A stretch of 64,000 nt of DNA from Symsagittifera roscoffensis (taxonomy: Eukaryota > Xenacoelomorpha > Acoela > Convolutidae): the NCBI RefSeq assembly GCF_963678635.1, contig NC_087067.1:60500594-60564593 (forward strand). The letters are read 5' to 3'. The translations under genes were made by a program, and so were the position numbers. Below are positions 20,463-32,226 of this stretch, one piece after another; the first letter of the stretch is position 1, and the number at the start of each line of letters is the position of its first letter. The notes beneath the pieces are model-generated. The model was not told the DNA's origin and searched no databases. It worked only from the letters and a program-made list of their open reading frames with translations.

Positions 20463-20599
20463 TTGACTATGAATCCATACCTAATAGATGGATCACCAAT
20501 AACATCAAATAAACCACTAATGGTATTTGTAGGCCGAGATCCTGAGTATTCAGTAGAAGATTATCTAAAAGCAGTCAAAGCCAATTTAATTTTGAGTTG
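20463..20599 (+). pseudogene. Gag N-terminal scrap, copy B
   Basis: Equivalent to 14,570-14,706, with the same abrupt switch to the 3' end block of the second element. The region before it (19,780-20,462) is the same Asn/Gln-rich decayed leader seen in unit A. Confidence 0.5.
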
Positions 20600-22133
20600 T
20601 ACTAAAAGGACTACGGCAAGGACGATACAGACTACCAAACACAAGTGCCGAATTGGTCACAATCAAGGGCGACCCAAGAATACTAAACAATCCTCGACCT
20701 TAGTAAGAGGATAAAATATTGATGAACAAAATGGTGCGACCGCAGCAGATAACTACTCCTTAAGAAATTCCTTTTCCAACAAACTCGAAACAAGTTTTAA
20801 AATTCAAAAAAACATATATTAATATTAGGATCTATGAGTTTTTGTCAGATTAGTTTCCAACCTCAAAAACCACGAGACAATGGGTGTCTTTCAATAGAAA
20901 CACACTTTCGTTGTCTTCTACTTGACAGACATTCCTAGTAGGGTTCTTGCGATAAGTATCCCCTAGGCTAACAGTCGACCACGATATTCCTCCACCTCGA
21001 GGTCTATTGAACGGCTTTCTAACTGACATTAGCTCATGAACTTAAATTTTATCTATTATAAAAATATATAACATTTCTGAAAAAATCGTTCTCTGTCTAA
21101 GTCCGCTTGTAAGGTTTACCCTTTTTATCCAGTAACCCACTAATTACATGCCGAAACTTCATTTTAAAATTATCATCACTCAAATTATATAAATCTTGTA
21201 TTCAACTGAAGTGCTCAAAAACTTATTAAATATCTTCATTTATTTTTTCGAGGGGTTTAGGTGGTCATTTGTGCGATCTAAGAGTACCCCAACTTGTATG
21301 ATAAATTGAATTGTTCATCACATTATCTCAAACCATCCACGCTTGTTGCTGTTATTCTAATCCTTCACCATTTCTCTAGGCGTATCCTCAATTTTTCTTA
21401 AACTAATTTTAATTCTAATCACCTTAATGTAACTTAAACCTAAATCATCCAACAGTAAAGCTACCATTTACTGAAACTAAAGGAAAAATAACAAAAACCA
21501 AGAAGGAAGTAACGAATTTGGGTGTTTTCTAATAAATCATAGGTTTTTTATGACACAGTTTGAATATATACCTAATAAACAATAAGAATACGCACTAAAA
21601 TCAATCCTAAAAGTTAACCACATAACACCAAACACCAAGTTTCAGTTTCAGGACTAAAATATCAGGTTTCACAACAAAAACTAAGTCTAAAACACTGACA
21701 CATCCACTTTCTATTGGTAAATTAGGTTTAATATGATAGCCTAAGCACTAAAAATTTGGTTTTCACCAGCCAAAATTTTAGGTTTTAGTCTAGGTTTCTA
21801 TTATAGGGTCAAACGTTTCATTACGTCAAAAGTTAAATTAAGTATGGTTCCCGGTCAAAATTTCAAGATTCGGTAAACGGATTCGGGTAAAACAGCGGAT
21901 TCGGGTAAAACGGATTCGGGTAAGTTGAACTACTCAAACCCAAATTTGGATACCAGAAGTCGAAAACCTCGTCTTAAATGGTAAGTTTTTGTTAGTTTCA
22001 GGTTTTAGAACACAAAAACTGAGTTTTTGGTCTCAAAATTGGGCTCCGAACGCCGAGTTTTGACTTTCTTGAGAAAACTAACTTTGTTAAAACCCACCAA
22101 ACCAGTTTTAAAACTTGTATCCTAAGTCTGATT
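20600..22133 (+). repeat. 3' end block of the second LTR retrotransposon, copy B
   Basis: As 14,707-16,258. It includes the short tandem repeat with three GGATTCGGGTAA units (21,878-21,922) and ends at the chimeric junction with unit C. Confidence 0.5.
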
Positions 22134-22613
22134 TGCCAATCTGATTCTTGCTAAAGTTGTTCGGGGTTTGCTGGGCTCCACTATGAGCCCTGGGCTCCCC
22201 AACAGCTTGAGTGGCCTACAGTTGATCGGACCCATTACTGATTTCAGGGGAATCCCGGTCAGATCTGCCGTCTCCATCATCCTCGCTCTCGAGAAGTGTG
22301 CTTCATGGGCCTTCAATCAATCCTTACAGTGGTATCGACTCAAGTCTTCATGTGACACGTGCTTGAGTCCCAGGGTCTCCGCCAACTCCTGTCTGCATTC
22401 CAGATCTTCCAGGTCCAATTCCTTTATCCTCTCCAGATACCGTGTCCGGCTCGTTTCCGTCGGTCTTTCCACTCTCTTACTATCCACCACCACCACTGAG
22501 GGAACCACCGAACTCTGGGTGGTAGATGACTCTGCTTCTTCGGAATCCATCGGTGTGGACACCGGTAGTCTGGTCCGGCTGCTCCTCGAGCTGTCTTTTG
22601 AATCGAGTCCCAC
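22122..22613 (-). pseudogene. Fragment of the second module, copy C
   Basis: Equivalent to part of 10,828-11,307. A TGG codon of KDWLKAHE is TGA here, splitting the frame at 22,316/22,317. Otherwise it is the same linker and charged helix. Confidence 0.6.
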
Positions 22614-22623
22614 TCCCAGGCGA

Positions 22624-23310
22624 CTAGACAGGGGTCTCGTGGCAAAGAAAGGGAGTTGGGCCGAAGGCGAATTGGGTTGTTTCCAGCAGGTCCGCCTCTA
22701 GCGTATTAATGTGTCTCTGGAAGACATCATTCAACCATTCCACGCCATAGGGTCTGTCAAAATAGATGCCATGCGAAGACGCGTCATCTGGGAAGGATCG
22801 CTCCATCAGGTCTGCTACATCCAATAATCTGACAGGGAGCACGCTCCTCTGTTGTATCTGCCTGATTACCTCGTTTCGCACCTTCTCGTTCATCTCCATT
22901 GCATTCTGGTCGGCCTTCATGTTATAAGGGATGGTACAGATCGTGAGTATAGCGGGATCCATCTGAATCCGCAACTCCTCAAGAATGCAACTCTTTTTCT
23001 CATGTATCCTCATCACCTTCCTCGATTCACCCCTGGACACGTCATTGGTTCCCATCATCAAAGTCACCGTATACATCTTGAGCATGCCCAACATCTCAAG
23101 TGAGGCCAACATCTGCGGTGTTGCGGCTCCAGAAAAGCTCAAGACCCCAGTCTTCCAATGCGACTGGATCCGGGTCAGCACTCGTATCAGGCCGTCCCCT
23201 ATGATCAAATGGATCGCACCCTCCGATATTCTTGGATGTGTGTAATAGTCAACCCAAGCCGCGTCATGGAAGCAATCCCTTCTCGCCCGTGTTCCAATCC
23301 CGTGTTCCAA
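22624..23310 (-). pseudogene. SGNH/GDSL-esterase-like module, copy C
   Basis: 228 codons, shorter at its start because of a local insertion/duplication. The last block reads SHGIYFDRPYG, closer to the DGIHF-like pattern of active SGNH enzymes than copies A and B (SHYIYF), but the catalytic Asp and His are still missing and block I is GDG. Confidence 0.65.
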
Positions 23311-23453
23311 TCCATATGATTGTGTCTGTGATATCTGCCATCCGTATTCTTTTTGTAGCTCTCAATCACAAAAATCCGCGCCGTGTTCCAATCCATATGA
23401 TTGTGTCTGTGATATCTGCCATCCGTATTCTTTTTGTAGCTCTCAATCACCAC
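23281..23453. repeat. Local duplication inside copy C
   Basis: A stretch of about 70 bp beginning CGTGTTCCAATCCATATGAT appears at about 23,298 and again at about 23,382, separated by a short filler (AAAAATCCGCG). A third partial copy, CGTGTTCCAATCC, lies just before. It looks like templated repair of a break. Confidence 0.8.
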
Positions 23454-23650
23454 ACTCCTGACCGGTTGGTCAGTCCAAGAAGAAGGTCGCTAAATGAATT
23501 GTCGGGGGTTTTCAACTGCAACCTATCGTGTAATTCCTTGAGACGTGATGAACTCCCGCTAATTTGGCTGCTGCCCGGGGTATATCCCGGCAATGCTACT
23601 TCCATCAGCGGGCGTAATGGTTGCGCCTCCAAACCACGCGCAGAGGGCAC
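23447..23650 (-). pseudogene. Leader fragment, copy C
   Basis: 67 codons, equivalent to 17,485-17,688 with one or two substitutions. Confidence 0.45.
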
Positions 23651-23729
23651 CGGCTCGGGCGGTATTCACACTTCCATTCCCTCGTCTAACCTCCCCCCTG
23701 TTTAGCCCCCTCTTAAGCCGAAAGTTATC

Positions 23730-24152
23730 TTAAACGCTGGGTGCTAAACCTCTTGAGAGAAAACAGTAGAACTTGTTTCCAGGCTCTGCTTGACTAAAAA
23801 CGTTCCTCAAAACAGTGGGTTTCGCTAATCCAATTTTACACTTATCTCCTATAATGTAACTTGGATTGTAACGATACCCGATTGACCAACTTGAGAATAC
23901 CCCTGCGTGTCCTCCTCTGGTTGTTCTGATTCCGTGCTGGTTGTCTCCTTGACGTGTCCTGCACCTGATCACCAGCACCACTTTTCCACTTGACTGGTCA
24001 CCTGTTCCAGTCAAGTCTCCTAGTGGTCCAGCTAAGTTGCAAGCTATTTGAAAACCCTTAACAACGCCCCACACTTGAGCACCTTTTTGAATTGCTAATT
24101 TGATCAAAACGATCGGTCTTGTGAAAACAGTATTGGTCAAAGTCACTGTCAT
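23730..24152 (-). CDS. Small 140-codon ORF, copy C
   Basis: Same length and apparently identical protein to 17,768-18,190, with the ATG at 24,152-24,150. The identity most likely reflects recent duplication rather than selection. Confidence 0.3.
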   Translation of the reverse strand: MTVTLTNTVFTRPIVLIKLAIQKGAQVWGVVKGFQIACNLAGPLGDLTGTGDQSSGKVVLVIRCRTRQGDNQHGIRTTRGGHAGVFSSWSIGYRYNPSYIIGDKCKIGLAKPTVLRNVFSQAEPGNKFYCFLSRGLAPSV

Positions 24153-24867
24153 TTTTTGTTTTATGGTTTTTGTTCCTTTTTCTATTCTTTTTTTTGATGT
24201 TTTTTGTTTCGCTTTTTTTCTTTTTGCTGGTTTTTGTCCCCCTAGTTGCCCCTTAATCGTTTAGCTAGGCCTCGTTCGGAGATCGTACCAGGAAGTTTTC
24301 TCGAGTTTTCTTAAAAGCTATCACGGTACAACCGGAAGGTTTACACGTTCCCGCTGAGCCGTACCACCAGTACTCCAGAATGGATATGTAATCCGAAGCT
24401 GTGTCGAGTGGGTTCGACTCCGTAGTCTTGATGTCGTACAAACACCCAGCAGAGCCATAAAAACACTATGTAACAGTCGCTTACTTAAGTCACCTATTGT
24501 TGCAAGCTATTTGAAAACCCTTAACAACGCCCCACACTTGAGCACCTTTTTGAATTGCTAATTTGATCGAAACGATCGGTCTTGTGAAAACAGTATTGGT
24601 CAAGGTCACTGTCATTTTTTGTTTTATGGTTTTTGTTCCTTTTTCTATTCTTTTTTTTGATGTTTTTTGTTTCGCTTTTTGTCTTTTTGCTCGTTTTTGT
24701 CCCCCTAGTTGCCCCTTAATCGTTTAGCTAGGCCTCGTTCGGAGATCGTACCAGGAAGTTTTCTCGAGTTTTCTTAAAAACTATCACGGTACAACCGGAA
24801 GGTTTACACGTTCCCGCTGAGCCGTACCACCAGTACTCCAGAATGGATATGTAGCCCGAAGCTGTGT
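24037..24867. repeat. Direct duplication of the pyrimidine-rich block in unit C
   Basis: TTGCAAGCTATTTG at 24,037 and 24,500 (offset 463 bp). Same structure as in unit B. Confidence 0.85.
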
Positions 24868-25744
24868 CACATATGAGGTTAAAGAAAAATAGGCCCTATA
24901 ACCATTGGCTCAAGAGTCAGGGACATTCTTTCTTGTGTTTTTCTACCTCAAACGGTCGGAGCCAATTCGGTTCACTTGCGACATGAGACTAAAATCCTCG
25001 TTACAGCTTAAAAGCCACTACCAAAATACACCCCCCACTCTAGAAAATAAGAACGTCCCCATACTTAGGTCTCAAAATACCCAAAACATGCGAACGCCGT
25101 TAAAAACAAGGTCGGAACAGTGCGTACAGTTACTTTTTAATAGACAGTGCAACTTGTATCCATTTCAGATGGATCAACCTAAAATTCTCCCCAGCTCAAC
25201 ATAACAAGAAAAAAACACAATCAGGAAAACTAAACTGGGTACTCACATACCAGCACACTCGAGAATTGGAGTAACTAATTTAATCAGTAACTCTCGCATT
25301 ATTGTAATTGAATATAACTTGAGAAGTTTGCTATTAACGAATTCCAGCAAAGGAATTGAGTTTTGACGTGAGAAAAAAATTTTGGGGTTGGAACATTGGG
25401 AGATTTCGGTTGTCCACTTTTCTACCGTAGGTTCACTCTGGTACACTTCTGATTATTATGTTGTTCCTTCGCAATAGTTCTGTCTCCTATTTCAGGACAA
25501 GACAGCTCTACTCTCATGTGATACTATGTCTGGAGATTGCGAATAGCAATTTCCCGTTGCATTTTTTGACCACTTTTCCGCGATTGTAGTTCGAGTGTTC
25601 TGATCTTCTATTTCTGAGATTTTCAGTTGTCTCGAGAAAGTTGAGCATGACATGAATAATTCGACTTTTTGAAAAATTCCATTTCACCCCAAAATCACGT
25701 TGTTCGTATTGCTCAAGGTCAAACTTCCAAATATAACCGACTGG
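24864..25744 (+). repeat. LTR-like block, copy C
   Basis: As in copies A and B, slightly more diverged (for example TGACGTGAG for TGACTTGAG). The decayed gag leader follows to 26,085, where the unit is cut. Confidence 0.55.
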
Positions 25745-26084
25745 CACAAACTATACAATCGACAGTAAAACCTTCAGTTATTCCCAAATATTCAAAATTG
25801 GACTACCGATCATTCAGACCAGTAAGAACATCAAGACAAACAAATAATCAAAAGACGTCAAATAGAAATAACTTCTCAGATCATAACTATTGTTTCTTTT
25901 TTCAAAATTCAAAACAACAAATCCCCCCAAATTGAATAGTCAAAATCAACCACAAAATCAAAATGTACCACAACAAGTTTCTCAATCAGTTTTCTTAACG
26001 ATCAACCACAAACTACACTAGATCGCAGCAAAAAGTATCACTTTTTTCAACAAAATAAAAACATATCAAACAAACATCATATTT

Positions 26085-27409
26085 GGATACCAGAAGTCAA
26101 AAACCTCGTCTTGATTGGTAAGTTTTTGTTAGTTTCAGGTTTTCGAACACAAAAACTGAGTTTTTGGTCTCAAAATTGGGCCCCGAATGCCGAATTTTGA
26201 CTTTCTAGAGAAAACTAACTGTGTTAAAACCCACCAAACCAGTTTTAAAAACTTGTATTCTGAGCCTGAAACGTACGTTTCAGAATTGGTGTTTGTGGTT
26301 TCAGACCCAAAAATCTTGATCCCAAGTCAAATTTTTGTAAGATATTGAAAGATAGCAGGAATCCTCAATGCACTAAACAATTTTTGAACTCTCATCTTTT
26401 TGGCAAATTTTTTGCTGGAATAGAAATAGATTAGAGATACCAACCTAAATTTTCAACCCCAGTACTCTAAAACCAAGTGGTCAAACCATAGTTTCAGTTC
26501 TAGAAATCATAGTTTCAGCCTCAAAAACTTAGGTTTCCGCAAACAAGTTTTTGGTTTTGGAGTTACAAATATGTTCACAAATCTGATTCAAACTAGATCA
26601 GCAATTAAAAAACCAACTTTTTATTTTCATGCATCGAGTTTGAGAGAGTTTAAGGGTTTTAGGTTTGAGATTTCAAAAACTAGGTTTAGGATATCAAAAG
26701 ATTCCTTTTTCTCAAAACTTTTTGCTTTTTTAAGCATAAAAAAGTATACTATAGCCTTTAAGCGTTTTTAATTTTAAAAAAACGTAACTTCAGCTACCAT
26801 AGTTTCAGGTTTCGTATTAAAGTTTCAAAAAAAAATTAAAAAAAAATTTTAACAAAAAAACAAAAGTTCAGAGCCAGTAATTATCTATAAAGGCATATGA
26901 TTATAATCATAACGAAGGCATAAAAAAACTTCACTTGAACAAAGTTTCAGGTTTCAGCTAAATTTTCAGCGAACAAAAACTTGAAAAATTAAAAAAAAAA
27001 GTATTTTTTTAAGAAGTTTTTCTATTTTCTTATTCCATTATTAATAACCTTCATTTTTAAAAACCTTCATATTCCATCATTATAATAAAAAGAAATCCTT
27101 GAAAATATTTTGGTATATTACCATAATTCAAAAAAATCAAATCACAGTTTTGTCCAAACACCCACACAAAAATATTCACGAAATAACTATTCTCTCCCGC
27201 AGCAATTTCCCAGAGATAACTTCTATCTTAGAAAAGCTCAAACGGCCCGATAGCACTCTTGATCTATCTAATAAAAATTCGTATTCATTGAACCCAGCAA
27301 ATTTCATAGTAATTTAAATACATTTATTTCGGTCCTTACAATTGATCAAAACACAACACTTTCAAACCTTCATAAACTGTTAACAAAAGTTTAAGTGCAA
27401 TAAAGAAAA
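26085..27409 (+). repeat. LTR-like / 5' leader region of the second LTR retrotransposon, copy 1
   Basis: Matches 30,133-31,544. A+T-rich, non-coding, with a recurring AGTTTCAGGTTT-like motif in its first half and a late part containing TCTCTCCCGCAGCAA. It ends at the gag frame. The left edge is a deletion joint with unit C. Confidence 0.55.
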
Positions 27410-28418
27410 TTGGCAAACGTAGTAGCATTCCCAGATTTAGCTCTCGAAAAGTTTACCGGCTTAGATCCGAATTAAGATGCAAGAGATTTTCTTGGTATAG
27501 TAGAGAAAAAGATAGCATTTTCCCTAGGCACTAGACCAGCAGACGCAGGTGACGAACAGGACGCATATGATAACAGACAAAGAGCCTTATTTGGTTCAAT
27601 ATTAAGAGGTCCAGCCGCTCAATGGTATCAGTGATTAGCAGCACATTTATCTTGGAACGAGATAAGAGATCAATTCATAGATAGATTAACTGATGATAAG
27701 GATAAGTATAGAAGCCGATTAGAAGCAGAAAACATAAAAAGTTAACCTGATGAATTTTTTAAAAGTTACATACGTAGATTAAGCATCGCAGTGTAGACCG
27801 TGGATGGCCCAATCCAATCTTTAATGATGGAAGCAAAAAAATGGAATTCTTTGTGCGAGGCTTAAGCCCGCCCGGCTTGAAACAAAAGACGTCTCAATTC
27901 TTAATTGAGAATCCACACGCAATTTGGCAACAATTATAAGATCACATAGCTACAAAAGACTTAAGTTTTGCAATAAGTTGTGAGTTTATCGGAACAGCAT
28001 CCAGTACATAAACAATAAATTGGAAATAGAGGGAATTAGGGATCAACTTAAAGAGTTAACAGGACTAATGAAGGATCATAAAATAAACACAGCTTATAAT
28101 CCACATGAGCATAGAAACAAACCAAACAACCCATTGTTTTGCAACTGGTGTTGCAAGTCAGGACATACGGTAAGACAATGCTTTAAATATAACGATCAAC
28201 AGGAGCAAATTTTTGACTCGCTTCAATTAAGAGAGAATTCACACAGAAGTTACCATAACTATAGCAAGATTAGGTCAAGAGTGGACAACAATTTCAATGA
28301 CATAAATCGCCAACAAGAGCTCAGGCACTTGTCAAACTTCAAGGAAAGTTCTCAATCGCGTGACCGGTCGAACAATGAAAAACCCTTCAGCGAAAAGAAC
28401 AATTATCATTCAACTTGA
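27410..28418 (+). pseudogene. Gag of a Ty3-like LTR retrotransposon, copy 1
   Basis: The frame begins TTG-GCA-AAC where an ATG would be expected. The capsid part shows LALEKFTGLDPN, LRGPAAQWYQ and the SYIRRL region, each typical of Ty3/gypsy-type Gag. It carries several stops (for example GAA to TAA after LDPN). The last 132 codons (28,020-28,418) are intact and contain one zinc knuckle, CNWCCKSGHTVRQC, matching CX2CX4HX4C, followed by a Gln/Asn/Ser-rich tail. The zinc knuckle binds RNA in active elements. This copy is dead. Confidence 0.8.
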
Positions 28419-28810
28419 CAGATCCACATCTTTAGTGATGATGGCATTCCAGGAGACTATACCGATAATGAGTGTGAACTTTTTAATTTAAACTAGATCA
28501 GTCTCCATCTCAACTAAAAAAACCTTAATATATTTACTTATACCAACATCACGTCGGAGACAAAAACAAAAATAACGGTCTGGAATTATACTAGTTTTGA
28601 CTCAACTTTTGGTATAAACAATAATCTGGTAAAAATCAAAGCTTGGATTTCAGCCGAGAACGAATGCGATCTAAATATATTAGGAATTAGATTTCATTTC
28701 TCAGAACATTAAATCATTAAACTTTCCAAATTTAAACTTAGAATTATAAAAAAAAAGAATTTCTAATTGAAGAACTCGAGATACCAACATCTGAGGAAGT
28801 CTGGACCACA
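28419..28810 (+). pseudogene. Decayed protease region after gag
   Basis: Coding-like, many stops. One frame reads LVKIKAWISAENECDLNILG followed by IRF, reminiscent of the strand carrying ILGxDF at the end of retroviral aspartic proteases; the DTG active site is not legible. At 28,811 the sequence jumps to the 3' end block, so reverse transcriptase, RNase H and integrase are deleted. Confidence 0.4.
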
Positions 28811-30320
28811 AATACTAAAAGGACTACGGCAAGGACGATACAGACGACCAAACAGAAGTGCCGAAGTGGACACAATCAAGGGCGACCCAAGAGTACTAAA
28901 CAATTTTCGTCCTTAGTAAGAGAATAAAATATTGATGAACAAAATGCTGCGACCGCAGCAGATAACTACTCCTTAAGAAATTCCTTTTCCAACAAACTCG
29001 AAACAAGTTTTAAGATTCAAAAAAAATATATTAAAATAAGAATCTGTGAGTTTTTGTCAGATTAGTTTCCAACCTCAAAAAGCCACGAGACAAGGGGTGT
29101 CTTTCAATAGAAACACACTTTCGTTGTCTTCTACTTGACAGACATTCCTAGTAGGGTTCTTGCGATAAGTATCCCCTAGGCTAACAGTCGACCACGATAT
29201 TCCTCCACCTCGAGGTCTATTATACGGCTTTCTAACTGACATTAGCTCATGAACTTAAATTTTATCTATTATAATGATATATAAAATTTCTGAAAAAAAT
29301 GTTCTCTGTCTAAGTCCGCTTGTATGATTTATCCTTTTTATTCAGTAACCCACTAATTACATGCCGAAACTTCAATTTAAAATTATCATCACTCAAATTT
29401 TATAAATCCTGTATTCAACTGAAGTGCTCAAAAACTTATTAAATATCTTCATTTCTTTTTTCAAGGGGGTTAGGTGGTCATTTGTGCGATCTAGAAGTAC
29501 CCTAAATTGTATGATAAATTGAATTCTTCATTACATTATTTCAAACCATCCACGCTTGTTGCTATTATTCTAATCCTTCATAATTTCTCGAGGCTTATCC
29601 TCAACTTTTCTTAAACTAATTTTAATTCTAATCACCTTAACGTAACTTAAACCTAAATCATCCAACAGTAAAGCTACCATTTACTGAAACTAAGGGAAAA
29701 ATAACAAAAACCAAGAAGGAAGTAACGGTTTTGGGTGTTTTCTAATAAATCATTGGTTTTTTATGACACAGTTTGAATATATACCTAATAAACAATAGGA
29801 ATACGCACTAAAGTCAATCCTAAATGTTAACCACATAACACCAAACACCAAGTTTCAGTTTCAGGACAAAAATATCAGGTTTCACAACAAAAACTAAGTC
29901 TAAAACACTGACAAATCCACTTTCTATTGATAAACTAGGTTTAATATGATAGCCTAAGCACTAAAAATTTGGTTTTTACCAGCCAAAATTTTAGGTTTTA
30001 GTCTAGGTTTCAACTATAGGATCAAACGTTTCATTAAGTCAAAAGTTAAATTAAGTAAGGTTCCCGGTCAAAATTTCACGATTCGGTAAACGGATTCGGG
30101 TAAAACAGCAAAAGTTGAACTACTCAAACCCAAATTTGGATACCAGAAGTCAAAAACCTCGTCTTAAATGATAAGTTTTTGTTAGTTTCAGGTTTTAGAA
30201 CACAAAAACTGAGTTTTTGGTCTCAAAATTGGGCTCTGAACGCCGAATCTTGACTTTTTAGAAAAAACTAACTGTGTTAAAACCCACCAAACCAGTTTTA
30301 AAATTTGTATCCTAAGCCTG
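28811..30320 (+). repeat. 3' end block and LTR of the second LTR retrotransposon
   Basis: Begins ACTAAAAGGACTACGGC, the same entry point as at 14,707 and 20,600, and continues past the point (about 30,310, CCTAAGCCTGA) where those copies are cut. It is followed directly by the LTR/leader of copy 2, so a single long LTR-like region (roughly 29,045 to 31,470) sits between the two gag copies. Confidence 0.55.
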
Positions 30321-31544
30321 AAACGTACGTATCAGAATTGGTGTTTGTGGTTTCGGACCCAAAAATCTTGCTTCCCAAGTCAATTTTTTGTAAAATATTG
30401 AAAGATAACAGGAATCCTCAATGCACTAACCAATTTTTAAACTCAAGAAATTTCTGGAAGGTGTTAGTTTGAGCTCTCAAACTTATAGTTTCAGAAAACT
30501 AAAATTGTCGTTTTAGGCTGATATTCTCACCTTTTTGGCAAATTTTTGCTGGAATAGAAATAGATTAGAGATACTAACCTAAATTTGCAATCCCAAAACT
30601 CTGAAACCTAGTGGTCAAACCATAGTTTCAGTTCTAGAAATCATAGTTTCAGCCTCAAAAACTTAGGTTTCCACAAAAAAAAATTTTTGATTTTGAAGTT
30701 ACAAATCTGTTTATAATTCTGATTCGCACTAAACCAGCAATTAGAAACCAACTTTTTATTTTCATGCATCGAGTTTGAGAGAGTTTAAGGGTTTTATGTT
30801 TGAGATTTCAAAAACTAGGTTTAGGATATCAAAAGATTCCTTTTTCTCAAAATTTTTTACTTTTTTAAGCGTAAAAAAGTATACTATAGCCTTTAAGCGT
30901 TTTTAATATTAAAAAAACGTAACTTCAGCTACCATAGTTTCAGGTTTCGTATTAAAGTTTCAAAAAAAAACATTAAAAAAAACTTAAACAAAAAAAATAA
31001 AGTTCAGAGCCAGTAATTACCTATAAAAGCATATGATTCTAATCATAACGAAGGCATAAAAAAAATTCACTTGAACAAAGTTTTAAGGTTTCAGCTAAGT
31101 TTTCAGCGAACAAAAATTTGAAAAACTAAAAAAAAACTTTTTAAAGAAAATTATTTATTTTCTTATTCCATTATTAATAACCTTCAATAATAATAACCTT
31201 CATATTCCATTATTATATTAAAAATAAATCCTTGAAAATAAATTGGTATATCACCATAATTAAAAAAAAAGATCAAATCACAATTTTGTCCAAACACCCA
31301 CACAAAAATATCACGAATTAACTATTCTCTCCCGCAGCAATACCCCAGAGATAACTTCTATCTTAGAAAAGCTTAAACGGCCCCATAGCACTCTTGATCT
31401 ATCTAATTAAAATTTGTAATCATTGAACCCAGCAAATTTCATGGTAATTTAAATACACTTGTTTTGGTCCCTACAATTGAACAGTACACAACGCTTTCAA
31501 ACTTTCATAAACTGTTAACAAAAAATTAAGTGCAATAAACAAAA
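30133..31544 (+). repeat. LTR-like / leader region, copy 2
   Basis: Counterpart of 26,085-27,409, with about 75 bp extra near 30,440-30,530. A possible primer-binding site (TTGGTCCCTACAATTG) lies near 31,470; the equivalent site in copy 1 is altered. The AGTTTCAG motif recurs throughout. Confidence 0.5.
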
Positions 31545-32226
31545 TTGGCAAACGTAGTAGGCTACCCAGATTTAGCTCTCGAAAAGTTTACCGGCTTAGA
31601 TCCGAATGAAGATGCAAGAGATTTTCTTGGTATAGTAGAGAAAAAAATAGCATTTTCCCTAGGCGCTAGACCAGCAGACGCAAGTGACGAACAGGACGCA
31701 TATGATAACAGACGAGGAGCCTTATTTGGTTTAATATTAAGAGGTCCAGCCGCTCAAGGGTATCAGGGTTTATCAGCACATTTACCTTGGAACGAGATAA
31801 GATATCAATTCATAGATTGATTCACTGATGATAAGGATAAGTATAGAAGGCGAATAGAAGCAGAAAACATAACAAGTTAACCTGATGATTTTTTTAAAAG
31901 TTACATACGTAGATTAAGCACCGCAATGTAGACCGTGGTTGGCCTAATCCAATCTTTAATGAGGGACAGCAAAAAAATGGAATTCTTTGTGCGAGGCTTA
32001 AGCCCGCCCGGCTTGAAACAAAAGACACATCAATTCTTAATTGAGAATCCACCAGCAACTTGGCAACAATTAAAAGATCACATAGCTACAAAATACATAA
32101 GTTTTGCAATAAGTAGTGATTTATCAGAACAGCATCCAGTACATAAACAATAAATTGGAAATAGAGGGAATTAAGGATCAACCTAAAGTGTTAACAGGAC
32201 TAATGAAGGATCATAAAATAAACACA
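31545..32226 (+). pseudogene. Gag of the Ty3-like LTR retrotransposon, copy 2 (3'-truncated)
   Basis: Better preserved at its start than copy 1: 91 codons open from the TTG start (31,545-31,820) include LALEKFTGLDPNEDARDFLG and LRGPAAQGYQ. Then come stops, then a second open piece (31,935-32,153) with FFVRGLSPPGLKQK and NPPATWQQLKDHI. It stops matching copy 1 at 32,226, just before the zinc knuckle, so the nucleocapsid part is missing. Confidence 0.8.

Larger units (their letters stand above)
16259..22134. repeat. Tandem chimeric unit B (5.88 kb)
   Basis: Second direct repeat, very similar to unit A over its whole length but about 444 bp longer because of an internal duplication at 18,075-18,904. 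Private differences include a 1-bp loss in the SGNH-linked linker (near 16,695) and a GAA-to-TAA type stop near 16,545 on the - strand frame. Confidence 0.85.
22135..26085. repeat. Tandem chimeric unit C (partial, about 3.95 kb)
   Basis: Third direct repeat, closest to unit B (both have the 462-bp duplication). It is cut at about 26,085, where ACATCATAT, which continues into TAGGAATC in units A and B, joins ATTTGGATACCAGAAG, equivalent to a point about 1.85 kb further on in unit A. This removes the gag scrap and most of the 3' end block. The joint has 2-3 bp of microhomology. Confidence 0.85.
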
